Part shown: one piece after another, positions 27,471 through 36,195 of the stretch
Layout of the letters: every line of letters starts with the position of its first letter
Position numbering within the stretch: the first letter of the stretch is position 1
NCBI GenBank assembly: GCA_002294185.1
Contig: DBFD01000061.1
Span: 61,657 to 125,656 of the forward strand
Direction: 5' to 3'
DNA length: 64,000 nt
Source of the DNA: Paracoccus sp. UBA889
GTDB taxonomy: Bacteria > Pseudomonadota > Alphaproteobacteria > Rhodobacterales > Rhodobacteraceae
Program-made: the position numbers and the translations under genes
The notes under the pieces: generated by a model
Told to the model about the DNA's origin: nothing
Database searches by the model: none
The model's input: the letters and a program-made list of their open reading frames with translations, nothing else

Positions 27471-29018
27471 ATGACCCATTTCGCAAAACGACTGGGCGTC
27501 CCGGCGGCGCTTGCAACCCTGGCCGCGACAGGACCCGCGGCGGCCCAGGGGCTGGACGAGGCCGTCAACAGCGTCTTCGCCAGTTCGACCGGCTGGTTCG
27601 TCAGCTTCATCTTTTCCAGCTTTCCGGGCACCTCCTTCCCCTGGATCGTCGGCTGGCTGGTGGTCGCGGCGACGATCTTCACCATCTATTTCGGCTTCAT
27701 CCAGTTCCGCGCCTTCGGCCATTCCATCGCGCTGGTCCGGGGCGATTATTCCGACCCCAACGACGCGGGCGAGGTCAGCCACTTCCAGGCGCTGGCCACG
27801 GCGCTGTCGGGCACGGTCGGGCTGGGCAATATCGCCGGCGTCGCGGTCGCCATCGGCATCGGCGGTCCGGGCGCGACCTTCTGGATGATTCTGGCGGGTC
27901 TTCTGGGCATGGCATCGAAATTCACCGAATGCACGCTGGGCGTGAAATACCGCAACGAATACGAAGACGGCCACGTTTCGGGCGGGCCGATGTATTACAT
28001 GACCAAGGGCTTTTCCGAACGCGGCGTCGGCGGCGGCAAGGTGCTGGCGGTCCTGTTCTCGATCTTCTGCATCCTCGGAGCCTTCGGCGGCGGCAACATG
28101 TTCCAGTCCAACCAGGCCCATGCCCAGCTTGCCAATGTCTTCGGCGACTATCCGGGCTGGATCACCGGACTGGTCTTCGCGCTGATCGTGTTCATGGTCA
28201 TCGTCGGCGGCATCAAGGCGATCGCGCAGGTGACCGAACGTGTCGTTCCCTTCATGGGCATCCTCTATGTCGGCACGGCGCTGATCATCATCTTGCTGAA
28301 CTACGACCAGATCGGAAACGCCTTCGGCCAGATCTTCCGCGGGGCCTTTACCTGGGACGGCGCCGTCGGCGGGGCCACCGGGGCGCTGATCCAGGGTTTC
28401 CGCCGCGCCGCCTTTTCCAACGAGGCCGGCGTCGGCTCGGCCGCGATCGCCCATTCGGCCGTGCGCACCAACGAGCCGATCACCGAAGGCTTCGTGTCGC
28501 TGCTGGAGCCCTTCATCGACACCGTCGTGATCTGCACCATGACGGCGCTGGTCATCATCATCACCGGCCAGCTGGTCACCGATCCCCAGACCGGCATGTT
28601 CGTGCTGAACGAGTCGGGCGACGCGATCCAGACGCTCAGCGGCAATAGCGGCGTGGCACTGACCTCGGCGGCCTTCAGCGAAAGCTTCGGCTGGTTCCGC
28701 TATATCCTTGCGCTGGCGGTGGTGCTGTTCGCCTTTTCGACAATGATCTCGTGGAGCTATTACGGCCTGAAGGCCTGGACCTTCCTGTTCGGCGAGGGCC
28801 GGACCAAGGAACTGGTCTTCAAGGTGATCTTCTGCATCTTCACCTGGATCGGCGCGGCGGCGAGCCTGGGGCCGGTCATCGACTTCTCGGATGCGATGAT
28901 CTTCTCGATGGCGGTCGTCAACATCATCGCGCTCTATGTGCTGATGCCGGTCGTGAAGACCGAGATGAACAGCTATCTCTCGCGGCTCCGGTCGGGCGAG
29001 ATCAGGAAGTTCGCCTGA
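27471..29018 (+). CDS. Alanine/glycine:cation symporter (AgcS family)
   Basis: A 515-residue sodium- or proton-coupled amino acid symporter. Family motifs are visible: GTVGLGNIAGVAVAIGIGGPGATFWM, KFTECTLGVKYR, GGPMYYMTKG and FRRAAFSNEAGVGSAAIAHSAV. The start at 27471 has AAGGAG in front. The alternative ATG at 27444 overlaps the usp stop. Unusually, the N-terminus looks like a cleavable signal peptide (about residues 1-25, ending AAAQ) before the first transport helix. Its substrate is probably alanine or glycine. Confidence 0.9.
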   Translation: MTHFAKRLGVPAALATLAATGPAAAQGLDEAVNSVFASSTGWFVSFIFSSFPGTSFPWIVGWLVVAATIFTIYFGFIQFRAFGHSIALVRGDYSDPNDAGEVSHFQALATALSGTVGLGNIAGVAVAIGIGGPGATFWMILAGLLGMASKFTECTLGVKYRNEYEDGHVSGGPMYYMTKGFSERGVGGGKVLAVLFSIFCILGAFGGGNMFQSNQAHAQLANVFGDYPGWITGLVFALIVFMVIVGGIKAIAQVTERVVPFMGILYVGTALIIILLNYDQIGNAFGQIFRGAFTWDGAVGGATGALIQGFRRAAFSNEAGVGSAAIAHSAVRTNEPITEGFVSLLEPFIDTVVICTMTALVIIITGQLVTDPQTGMFVLNESGDAIQTLSGNSGVALTSAAFSESFGWFRYILALAVVLFAFSTMISWSYYGLKAWTFLFGEGRTKELVFKVIFCIFTWIGAAASLGPVIDFSDAMIFSMAVVNIIALYVLMPVVKTEMNSYLSRLRSGEIRKFA

Positions 29019-29028
29019 GACGGGACCG

Positions 29029-29103
29029 GCGGGGGGCCAGCCCCCCGCACCCCCCGAGGTATTGGGAAAGAGTGCGAGGGGGGCGGACGACTTGTCCGCC
29101 CCC
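29029..29103. terminator. Bidirectional terminator-like element between agcS and pcs
   Basis: Two GC hairpins flank a dispersed motif between convergent genes. The left stem is GCGGGGGG/CCCCCCGC (29029-29048). The motif GAGGTATTGGGAAAGAG is at 29056-29072. The right stem is GGGGGCGGAC/GTCCGCCCCC (29079-29103, 5-base loop GACTT). Each gene would meet a hairpin soon after its stop. The same arrangement recurs at 51241-51296 and 58862-58910. Confidence 0.65.
29056..29072 (+). repeat. Dispersed 3'-end motif, copy 1
   Basis: GAGGTATTGGGAAAGAG, followed by TGCGAG. Compare GAGGTATCTGGAAAGAGGGCGAG at 51280 and, on the minus strand, AAGGTATTTGGAAAGAGGGCGAG at 58877. It lies between convergent agcS and pcs. 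Confidence 0.7.
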
Positions 29104-29108
29104 TGCGT

Positions 29109-29807
29109 TCAGGGCCGGATGCGGCGATCCAGAAGCTGCTGGGCCGCGCCCGCCAGGATCAGCCACAGCGTCGTCACCACCAATCCCCAGATCGCCCAGC
29201 TCGAGGGGTGGAAATCGACCCATGCCGCGCGGACGGCAAAGATCACCCAGGCGATGGCCACGGGCAGCGAGATCGCGCGCCAGCGTTCGGTGCGCACCGG
29301 GTGGATGAACTTGATGTTGCTGAACATCGCGACGGTCAGCGCCACGATGATGGCCAGGATCACCGTCCAGTGCGGCTTGACCGCGAACAGGACCAGAACA
29401 ACCATGTTCCAGCATCCCGGAAAGCCCGCGAAGGAATAATCCCTGGTCTTCATCCGCGTATCCGCGAAATAGATCACGCTGCCATAGGTGATGACGATGA
29501 TCGCGAACCAGCCGGTCCAGCCGCTGAGAAGCCCGGATTTGAACAACGCGAAGGCCGGAATGAAGACATAGGTCAGATAATCGATGATCAGATCCATCAG
29601 CACGCCGTCATAGGTCGGCCAGTTGACCCTGACATCGTATCTGCGCGCCAGCGGGCCATCGACGCCATCGACGGCGAAGGCGGCGACCAGCCACAGAAAC
29701 ATCATCGACCATTCCGCGTTGACCGCCGCCAGCATCGCCAGCATCGACAGCACCGCGCCTGTCGCGGTCAGAAGATGGACAAGAAGGGCCTTGTATCGCG
29801 GCTGCAT
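29109..29807 (-). CDS. pcs: Phosphatidylcholine synthase
   Basis: Condenses CDP-diacylglycerol with choline to give phosphatidylcholine in the inner membrane. The 232-residue product has about seven helices and the modified CDP-alcohol phosphotransferase signature DGVDGPLARR...YDGVLMDLIIDY, with the Asp residues in the Pcs-type spacing. The family is typical of alphaproteobacteria that take up host or environmental choline. It is convergent with agcS. Confidence 0.92.
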   Translation of the reverse strand: MQPRYKALLVHLLTATGAVLSMLAMLAAVNAEWSMMFLWLVAAFAVDGVDGPLARRYDVRVNWPTYDGVLMDLIIDYLTYVFIPAFALFKSGLLSGWTGWFAIIVITYGSVIYFADTRMKTRDYSFAGFPGCWNMVVLVLFAVKPHWTVILAIIVALTVAMFSNIKFIHPVRTERWRAISLPVAIAWVIFAVRAAWVDFHPSSWAIWGLVVTTLWLILAGAAQQLLDRRIRP

Positions 29808-29882
29808 CCATCCCTTCTGTCAGTTTGGCGACGACGGTGCAACAATCCTGCGTCACGGCGCGGGGCGAAACCGACGCGACGA

Positions 29883-30614
29883 TCAGCGCAGGATCGGCGG
29901 CCCTTTCGGGCCTTTCGGCAGGTCGGGGAGGACGTCCGGCGGCAGGTCGAATCGCAGCGCGCCGGTCGGAGGAACGGTCTCGGAAAAGCTGATATCGACA
30001 CCGCCGGGCTGCGGCGGCAGGAAGGCCAGCGTTTCGGCCAGGGCCTTGGCGATGGCGGGCTGGTGGTCCGGCGACGCCCCCGAAATCAGCAGCAGATGTC
30101 CGGCCCGGCCCGCGATACCCGCAAGGGCTGCGCCGGATACCAGGCCGCGCAGATCGGACAGCCGCGCCGCCAGGGGTTCGGCCAGCGCCGCGACGGCGGC
30201 CGGGTCGGGCGCGACAGGCCGCAGCCGCGCCTCGGCGGTTTCGGGCGCAGAGGTCAGCGCGCCCGCCAGCCAATCCAGCGTCGCGGCGTCCAGAAGCATC
30301 TCGGAGGGTGCGCCGGGATTGACCAGCAGGCCCGTGCCCTCGGTGCGCAGGATCGCCGCCAGCACCCGCCCGGGCAACGCGGCATAGGCGACCGGGCCGC
30401 CCAGGAACCCCGCCAGCCGGTCCTCGCCGTCGCAGGCCAGGGCGACGGGGCCGTCTTCCAGCGCGAAGATCCGGAATTCCAGCGTCTCGCCCCTGGGTTC
30501 GGAGACCAGCGCGACGGCCAGTTCGGTATCGGCCAGCCGCGACAGCATCCGCGCCCGAAGCGGTGCCTCGGCATCGTGGAACGGACTGGTGGCAAGATCG
30601 TCAAGCGCGGACAT
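29883..30614 (-). CDS. SseB-like N-terminal domain protein
   Basis: A 243-residue soluble protein. The first half (LAVALVSEPRGETLEFRIFALEDGPVALACDGEDRLAGFLGGPV and GTGLLVNPGAPSEMLLDAATLDWL) matches the SseB N-terminal-like domain found in many non-secretion proteins. The second half, with a C-terminal PDVLPDLPKGPKGPPILR, is variable. Function is unknown, and the resemblance does not imply type III secretion. It is not obviously in an operon. Confidence 0.75.
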   Translation of the reverse strand: MSALDDLATSPFHDAEAPLRARMLSRLADTELAVALVSEPRGETLEFRIFALEDGPVALACDGEDRLAGFLGGPVAYAALPGRVLAAILRTEGTGLLVNPGAPSEMLLDAATLDWLAGALTSAPETAEARLRPVAPDPAAVAALAEPLAARLSDLRGLVSGAALAGIAGRAGHLLLISGASPDHQPAIAKALAETLAFLPPQPGGVDISFSETVPPTGALRFDLPPDVLPDLPKGPKGPPILR

Positions 30615-30710
30615 GGCCCCCCCCTTTCATCGCGTTCCGCCCTACAGGCGCGACCCCGCCTGACGCAAGCGTGACTTCGCCTGCCGCCGCCGCGCCCGCA
30701 TAATGGGGCC

Positions 30711-31703
30711 ATGCACAGACGCATCCTGCTGGCTGCCGCCGCCGCCGTCCTTGCCGCGCCGAACCTTGCGCGGGCCTCGCTGTCGCCGATCCTCTCCGAG
30801 GCGTCGCGGCTGGAGCCTCTGCGCGCCGTCGCGATCTGGCGCGACGGCGCCGAGATCGCGGCCCGCGGCTATGGCGGCTTTACCCCGGACCGGCCGACCA
30901 ACATCAAGTCCGCCTCGAAATCCGTGATTTCGGCCCTGGCGGGCATCGCCATCGACAAGGGGCTGCTGGACGGTCCCGACCAGCCGATCGCCCCGATCCT
31001 GAAGGCCGATCTGCCGCGCGACCCCGATCCGCGCCTGGCGCAGGTGACATTGGGTGATCTGCTGTCGATGCAGGCGGGACTGGAACGGCAATCGGGACCG
31101 AATTACGGCCGCTGGGTCAACACTGCGAACTGGGTCCGCGCCGCATTGGCCGCGCCTTTCACCCAGGATCCGGGCGGGCCGATGCAGTATTCCACCGCAT
31201 CCAGCCATCTCGTCTCGGCCATCCTGACGCGGGTGTCACAGCGATCCACGATGGCGCTGGCGCGGGACTGGCTGGGCGATGTTCCGGGCTTTCGCATCGC
31301 CGGCTGGCAGCGCGACCCGCAGGGCATCTATCTGGGCGGCAACCAGATGGCGATGAGCACCCGGTCGCTGCTGGCCTTCGGCGCGCTTTATGCCACGGGC
31401 GGACGCGCCGGCGGGCAGAGGATCCTGTCGCGGGACTGGATCGCGCAAAGCTGGCAGGTCCGCACAGCCTCGATCTTCGGCGGCCAGGGATACGGCTATG
31501 GCTGGTTCATCGACCGCATGGCCGGTCGCGACCTGCGCTATGGCTGGGGCTATGGCGGGCAGATGATCTATGTCTTTCCCGCCACGCGCGACCGCCCGGC
31601 CAGCGCCATCGCGATGACGTCCGACCCCGACCTTCCCTCGGCGCGGACAGGATATCGTGACCAACTGCATCGGCTGGCGGCCCGCCTGATCGAGACCACC
31701 TGA
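30711..31703 (+). CDS. Serine hydrolase of the class C beta-lactamase fold
   Basis: A 330-residue exported protein with a signal peptide (about 1-22, ending ARA). The active-site SxxK is S67-A-S-K70 (NIKSASKSVIS). A tyrosine motif is in MQYSTASSHL and a GYGYGWF-type block is near residue 260. It belongs to the beta-lactamase-related penicillin-binding/esterase group; the substrate may be a D-amino-acid peptide or an ester. True beta-lactamase activity is not implied. It stands alone between sseB-like and bamE. Confidence 0.82.
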   Translation: MHRRILLAAAAAVLAAPNLARASLSPILSEASRLEPLRAVAIWRDGAEIAARGYGGFTPDRPTNIKSASKSVISALAGIAIDKGLLDGPDQPIAPILKADLPRDPDPRLAQVTLGDLLSMQAGLERQSGPNYGRWVNTANWVRAALAAPFTQDPGGPMQYSTASSHLVSAILTRVSQRSTMALARDWLGDVPGFRIAGWQRDPQGIYLGGNQMAMSTRSLLAFGALYATGGRAGGQRILSRDWIAQSWQVRTASIFGGQGYGYGWFIDRMAGRDLRYGWGYGGQMIYVFPATRDRPASAIAMTSDPDLPSARTGYRDQLHRLAARLIETT

Positions 31704-31725
31704 ACGGCCCGGCCCGCGCGCCGCG

Positions 31726-32169
31726 TCACTCGATGAAGTCGCCGGCCTGGAAATTGCCCAGGTTGCCGAGAAGCTGGCGGATGAACGAAACCTCGGTAAC
31801 GCTGCCCTCCGTCACGCGGCGCGACAGCACCACGACGCGGCCACGTTCCTGCCCGAAACGTTCGATATTGGACACGACCCCGCTGGGCGCGAAGGAAATC
31901 GCCACGACTTCTCGATCTACCTCTTGCGGGGGCAGCGCGCCAAAATTGCGCCAGCGCGAGCCGACATAATACCACCCCGCACCGGTCAGCAGACCCTGCG
32001 CCGAGGGCCGGCCGATCAGCCCCTCCAGTTGATCCATGCTGGTCTGGCCGACGACCACCTTCGCCAGATCGGAATCGGGCGGCACATAGCCGTGATTGCG
32101 ATAGACGGGCGCACAGGCGGCCAGCACGGCCACGAAAGCCAGGATCAGAAGGTTCCTGAAGGCAGCCAT
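31726..32169 (-). CDS. bamE: Outer membrane assembly lipoprotein BamE-like (SmpA/OmlA)
   Basis: A 147-residue lipoprotein with signal peptide and lipobox L16-A-A-C19, then the SmpA/OmlA domain (VVVGQTSMDQLEGLIGRPSAQG, WYYVGSRWRNFGALPPQEVDREVVAISF). It stabilises the BAM complex that inserts beta-barrels into the outer membrane. It is divergent from the yceD-rpmF-plsX-fabH run, an arrangement common in alphaproteobacteria. Confidence 0.9.
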   Translation of the reverse strand: MAAFRNLLILAFVAVLAACAPVYRNHGYVPPDSDLAKVVVGQTSMDQLEGLIGRPSAQGLLTGAGWYYVGSRWRNFGALPPQEVDREVVAISFAPSGVVSNIERFGQERGRVVVLSRRVTEGSVTEVSFIRQLLGNLGNFQAGDFIE

Positions 32170-32312
32170 GCGGGTTTCCTTTGTGCGGGCGGTTGACGCG
32201 GCCCGCCCGGCTTAGCAAACTCCGGCGCGGCGCTCAAGAAGTCCATCCGCGACGAGGGCTTGTGCCGCAGGTCACCGCCGCATGTCGCAAGCCAACTGCC
32301 CGAGGCACGATC

Positions 32313-32861
32313 ATGACAGCCCCAGCACAGCCCTCCGCGTCGCAGCCGCAACGCCTGCGCGTCGCCCATCTGGATCCGCGCGGCCCGACCGATTTCGCGC
32401 TGCGTCCCGCGGCCGAGGCGCGCGCGGCCATCGCGGCCGAACTGAACATCCTCGCCCTGCCCCGCCTGGCTTTCGAGGGCCGGATCAGGGCCGAGGGCGG
32501 CCAAGCCTGGGCGTTGTCGGGCCGGCTGACGGCACAGGTCGTGCAGTCCTGCGTGGTGACGCTGAAGCCGGTGAAGACCCGGATCGAGGAAGATGTGCGC
32601 CGCCTCTATTCCCCGCATCTGCGCGACCCCGAGGGCGACGAGGTCGAGATGCCGGACGAAACGCTGGAACCGCTGGGCCAGTTCATCGACCTTTCGGCCG
32701 TGATGATCGAGGAACTGGCGCTGTCCTTGCCGGATTATCCCCGCGCGCAAGGCGCCGAACTGACGCCGGATGCCCGCGATGATGACGGCCGGCCCGAGAC
32801 GCGACGGCCCTTCGAGGGGCTGGACCGGCTGATGCGGGGGGACGGCGACGTCCAGGGATAG
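32313..32861 (+). CDS. yceD: DUF177 (YceD-like) protein
   Basis: A 182-residue DUF177 protein, a family repeatedly linked with rpmF and 23S rRNA maturation. It contains the conserved [24 protein letters not shown] and the acidic C-terminal part [18 protein letters not shown], though the CxxC of some members is absent. I use the ATG at 32313, since the longer ORF from 32181 reads into the bamE 5' region. It is followed by a 248-bp gap and rpmF. Confidence 0.85.
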   Translation: MTAPAQPSASQPQRLRVAHLDPRGPTDFALRPAAEARAAIAAELNILALPRLAFEGRIRAEGGQAWALSGRLTAQVVQSCVVTLKPVKTRIEEDVRRLYSPHLRDPEGDEVEMPDETLEPLGQFIDLSAVMIEELALSLPDYPRAQGAELTPDARDDDGRPETRRPFEGLDRLMRGDGDVQG

Positions 32862-33006
32862 GGGCCCGGAACCTGCGCCGCCGCGCCGTTGCAATGCAGC
32901 CACAGAATCGCGGCCGATCATGCGGATTCGTCCTGCCGGACCAGAATGGGCTGGCGCGGCGCCACCGCCGCGGCGCATTTATGGGCAAGCCGACCCAAGC
33001 GAGGGC

Positions 33007-33035
33007 TTGCAGGCGCGGGTTCTATCGCGTATCTG
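33007..33035 (+). promoter_or_regulatory. Possible rpmF promoter
   Basis: TTGCAG (33007-33012), a 17-base spacer and TATCTG (33030-33035), about 75 bases upstream of the rpmF ATG in the 248-bp yceD-rpmF gap. Moderate match; by eye only. I see nothing else in that gap. Confidence 0.35.
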
Positions 33036-33109
33036 CGCGGTTCATTTACGAATACAAAACTCATGGTGCCACGGCTTTCGGCCCGCACCCAGACAACCGA
33101 GGTCGAGAC

Positions 33110-33316
33110 ATGGCTGTCCCTCAGAATCGCGTCACCCGCTCCAAGCGCAACATGCGTCGTGCCCATGACGCGCTGGTCGCCGGCAACCCCAACGAATGTT
33201 CGAATTGCGGCGAATTGAAGCGTCCGCATCACGTCTGCCCGTCCTGCGGCCATTACGCCGATCGCGAGGTGATCGCCCAGGCGAACGAGATCGACCTGGA
33301 CGACGACGCGGCCTGA
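33110..33316 (+). CDS. rpmF: Ribosomal protein L32
   Basis: A 68-residue large-subunit protein. It starts [22 protein letters not shown] and carries a zinc ribbon with C30, C33, C43 and C46 (CSNC, CPSC), so it is the zinc-binding form. The ATG at 33110 is the family start; an in-frame extension to 32894 is not coding-like. It precedes plsX by 22 bases. Confidence 0.97.
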   Translation: MAVPQNRVTRSKRNMRRAHDALVAGNPNECSNCGELKRPHHVCPSCGHYADREVIAQANEIDLDDDAA

Positions 33317-33338
33317 TCGGGTCGGGCCCTCCCGCCAT

Positions 33339-34445
33339 ATGACCGACGATCCAGCGACCATTCAGGAACAGCGCGCCCCCGAGAACCGGGGCAGCGTGGT
33401 GATTTCGGTTGACGCGATGGGTGGCGATCGCGGCCCCCTCGCCGTGGTGGCCGGAATGGCCGAAAGCGCCGAAAAGAACCCCGAGATCCGCTTTATCGTG
33501 CATGGCGACCAGGATCAGCTTCGCCGTCTGATCAACCGCCGCAAGCAATTGTCCGACCGCTGCGACATCCGCCATGCCGCGGGTGTCGTGACGATGGAAG
33601 ACAAGCCCAGCCAGATCCTGCGCAAGGGCGACGGCACCTCGATGTGGTCGGCGATCGAATCCGTTCGCAAGGGCGAGGCCGGGGCCGCCGTCAGTTGCGG
33701 CAATACCGGCGCGCTGATGGCGCTGTCGATGCTGCGCCTGCGCAAGCTGCCGGGCGTGAACCGTCCCGCCATCGCCTGTCTGTGGCCCTCGAAGAACCCT
33801 CAGGGCTTCAACATCATGCTGGATGTGGGCGCGGATATCCGCGCCGACGCGCCTGACCTGTTGCAATATGCGATGATGGGCGCCTCCTACGCCCGCAACG
33901 GCCTGGACGTCGAACGCCCGCGCGTCGGCCTGCTGAATGTCGGCACCGAGGAACACAAGGGGCGCGCCGAACTGAAACAGGCCCACGACCTGATCGCTGA
34001 CGCCGCCGGAACCGGCGGTTTCGACTATGTCGGTTTCGTCGAGGGCGGCGATCTGCCGTCGTCGCGCGTCGATGTGATCGTGACCGACGGCTTTACCGGC
34101 AATATCGCCCTGAAGACGGGCGAGGGCACGGCCAAGCTGGTGGGCGAGTTCCTGCGCGCGGCCTTCGCCAATTCGATCATGTCGAAATTCGCGGCCGTGC
34201 TGGCCATGACCTCTTTGAAGCGCCTGCAAAAGCGGATCGACCCGCGTCGGGTGAATGGCGGCATCTTCCTGGGCTTGAATGGCACCGTGGTCAAATCTCA
34301 CGGCTCGGCCGATGCGACCGGCGTTTCGGCGGCGATCAAGCTGGCCTTCACCCTGGCGAAGTCGGGCTTTCAGGACCGGCTTGCCGCGCGCGTGGCCCAG
34401 GTTGCCTCGGCCACGACCGCCGGCGAATCGGAGACCTCGACGTGA
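33339..34445 (+). CDS. plsX: Phosphate acyltransferase PlsX
   Basis: Converts acyl-ACP to acyl-phosphate for phospholipid synthesis. The 368-residue product carries SVDAMGGDRGPLAVV, SCGNTGALMALSM, RPAIACLWP and NVGTEEHKG, all family blocks. An alternative start lies about 15 codons in, before the SVDAMGGD motif. Its stop overlaps the fabH GTG (GTGA). Confidence 0.95.
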   Translation: MTDDPATIQEQRAPENRGSVVISVDAMGGDRGPLAVVAGMAESAEKNPEIRFIVHGDQDQLRRLINRRKQLSDRCDIRHAAGVVTMEDKPSQILRKGDGTSMWSAIESVRKGEAGAAVSCGNTGALMALSMLRLRKLPGVNRPAIACLWPSKNPQGFNIMLDVGADIRADAPDLLQYAMMGASYARNGLDVERPRVGLLNVGTEEHKGRAELKQAHDLIADAAGTGGFDYVGFVEGGDLPSSRVDVIVTDGFTGNIALKTGEGTAKLVGEFLRAAFANSIMSKFAAVLAMTSLKRLQKRIDPRRVNGGIFLGLNGTVVKSHGSADATGVSAAIKLAFTLAKSGFQDRLAARVAQVASATTAGESETST

Positions 34446-35416
34446 CCCGAAGATCCGTCATTCGCGGAACCGGCCTCTATCTGCCTGAAACGGTGATCGA
34501 GAACAGCTGGTTCGAGGACAAGCTGGATACCAGCGACGAATGGATCCGTTCGCGCAGCGGGATCGAGCGGCGCCACTTCGCCGCCGAAGGTCAGGCGACC
34601 AGCGATCTGGCTCTGAACGCTGCCCGCGACGCGCTGTCGAAAGCCGGGCTGGAACCCGACCAGATCGACGGCATCATCCTGGCGACGTCGACCCCCGATC
34701 TAACCTTTCCGGCGGTGGCGACGATGGTGCAGTCCGGTCTGGGCATGACCCACGGCTTCGCCTATGACGTGCAGGCCGTCTGCGCGGGCTTCGTCTTCGC
34801 GCTGGCCAATGCCGATGCGATGATCCGGGGCGGCATGGCCGACCGGGTCCTGGTCATCGGGGCCGAGACCTTTTCGCGCATCATGGACTGGACCGACCGC
34901 TCGACCTGCGTGCTGTTCGGCGACGGTGCCGGCGCCGTGGTGCTGGAGGCGCAGGAGGGCGCGGGCGGCAATGCCGATCGCGGCGTGCTGTCCGCCGATC
35001 TGAACAGCGACGGACAGTATCGCGACCTGCTCTATGTCGATGGCGGCGTCTCGACCACCGGCACGGCGGGGCATCTGCGGATGCAGGGCAATCTGGTGTT
35101 CCGCCACGCGGTCGAGAAACTGGCCAGGACCGCGCACACGGCCCTGGACAAGGCCGGGCTGACCGCCGCAGACGTGACCTGGCTGGTGCCGCATCAGGCC
35201 AACATGCGCATCATCACCGCCACCGCACAGAAGATGCAGTTGCCGATGCAGAAGGTCGTGCTGACGGTGGCCGATCACGGCAATACCTCGGCGGCCTCGA
35301 TCCCGCTGGCGCTGGCCGTGGCCGCAGCGGACGGACGCCTGAAACGCGGCGATGTGATCGTGACCGAAGCCATCGGCGGCGGGCTGAGCTGGGGCAGCGT
35401 CGTGCTGCGCTGGTAA
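34442..35416 (+). CDS. fabH: 3-oxoacyl-ACP synthase III
   Basis: Initiates fatty acid synthesis by condensing acetyl-CoA with malonyl-ACP. The 324-residue product has the catalytic Cys in DVQAVCAGFVFAL, His in LVPHQANMRI, and Asn in DHGNTSAASIPLAL. It starts at GTG 34442, overlapping the plsX stop. It is convergent with the DksA-like gene 12 bases later. Confidence 0.95.
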   Translation: MTRRSVIRGTGLYLPETVIENSWFEDKLDTSDEWIRSRSGIERRHFAAEGQATSDLALNAARDALSKAGLEPDQIDGIILATSTPDLTFPAVATMVQSGLGMTHGFAYDVQAVCAGFVFALANADAMIRGGMADRVLVIGAETFSRIMDWTDRSTCVLFGDGAGAVVLEAQEGAGGNADRGVLSADLNSDGQYRDLLYVDGGVSTTGTAGHLRMQGNLVFRHAVEKLARTAHTALDKAGLTAADVTWLVPHQANMRIITATAQKMQLPMQKVVLTVADHGNTSAASIPLALAVAAADGRLKRGDVIVTEAIGGGLSWGSVVLRW

Positions 35417-35428
35417 CGCCGGGCGCGG

Positions 35429-35704
35429 CTATTTCATCTGTGAATCCTTGCTGCCGCGCCGGTTGATCCCGCCTTCCGGGCGAATTCGGCGGTCGCGTCC
35501 GGATTGGCATGTGACGCAAAGCTGCACCCCCGGCACCGCCCGGCGGCGGGCCTCGGGGATCGGGTCGTCGCATTCGGCGCAGAATTCGGCCGATGGCGCC
35601 TCGGCGGCGCGGGCCGCGCGCGCCCTGGCGCGGGCCACGGCCTCGGCCGTGCTGACCTCGATCTGATCATTCACCGCATCGTCGCGGGCCCATCCTCCGG
35701 CCAT
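35429..35704 (-). CDS. DksA/TraR-type C4 zinc-finger protein
   Basis: A 91-residue short DksA/TraR family protein. The zinc finger is C42-x2-C45...C63-x2-C66 (FCAECDDPIP, LCVTCQ), with IPEARRRAVPG between. It lacks the long coiled coil of full DksA, so it resembles the YbiI/TraR size class. It may bind the RNA polymerase secondary channel, but direct function is unproven. It is divergent from ihfA. Confidence 0.85.
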   Translation of the reverse strand: MAGGWARDDAVNDQIEVSTAEAVARARARAARAAEAPSAEFCAECDDPIPEARRRAVPGVQLCVTCQSGRDRRIRPEGGINRRGSKDSQMK

Positions 35705-35834
35705 GGTATCCTCCTTTTCGTCGCTTCAAGATAGGCGTCGTTCGGGCCGGTTTCAAAGCCCGCGTGCTGCGCGGCGGTCCGCGCAAACGCGCCGATCCGG
35801 TGCGGATGGCGGAACGATTTGGCGCCGGCCCTCG

Positions 35835-35863
35835 TTGACACGGCGATCATTCCGCTTCATCCT
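35835..35863 (+). promoter_or_regulatory. Predicted ihfA promoter
   Basis: A perfect -35 TTGACA (35835-35840), a 17-base spacer, and a weaker CATCCT (35858-35863), ending about 23 bases before the ihfA ATG. AGAGGAAAAG just before the ATG serves as the ribosome-binding site. Confidence 0.45.
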
Positions 35864-35886
35864 GTTGTGACAAAAGAGGAAAAGTC

Positions 35887-36189
35887 ATGGGCGACAAGAC
35901 TCTGACCCGGATGGATCTGGCCGAGGCGGTGTTCCGCGATGTCGGCTTGTCGCGTCACGAATCCGCCCAGCTTGTCGAAAGCGTTCTCGATCACGTTTCG
36001 GACGCGCTGGTCAGTGGCGAGCAGGTCAAGATCTCGTCCTTTGGCACATTCAGCGTCCGCGACAAGAACGAACGGATCGGCCGCAACCCTAAAACCGGCG
36101 AAGAGGTGCCGATCACGCCGCGCCGGGTGCTGTCCTTCCGACCATCGCACCTGATGAAGGAGCGGGTCGCTGCCGGCAACAAGCGATAA
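35887..36189 (+). CDS. ihfA: Integration host factor alpha subunit
   Basis: DNA-bending nucleoid protein, heterodimer with IhfB. The 100-residue product has [21 protein letters not shown] and the DNA-binding arm motif [23 protein letters not shown] with the intercalating Pro. A merR-type gene follows within seven bases. Confidence 0.95.
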   Translation: MGDKTLTRMDLAEAVFRDVGLSRHESAQLVESVLDHVSDALVSGEQVKISSFGTFSVRDKNERIGRNPKTGEEVPITPRRVLSFRPSHLMKERVAAGNKR

Positions 36190-36195
36190 TTGCTG

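Noticed and set aside
29883..30614. Type III secretion component, suggested by the SseB-like domain
   Set aside because: The SseB N-terminal-like domain is widespread in soluble proteins, and no secretion genes are nearby.
30711..31703. Antibiotic resistance beta-lactamase
   Set aside because: Only the general SxxK fold is present; the spacing and the lack of a clear KTG and YxN set point to an esterase or peptidase relative.
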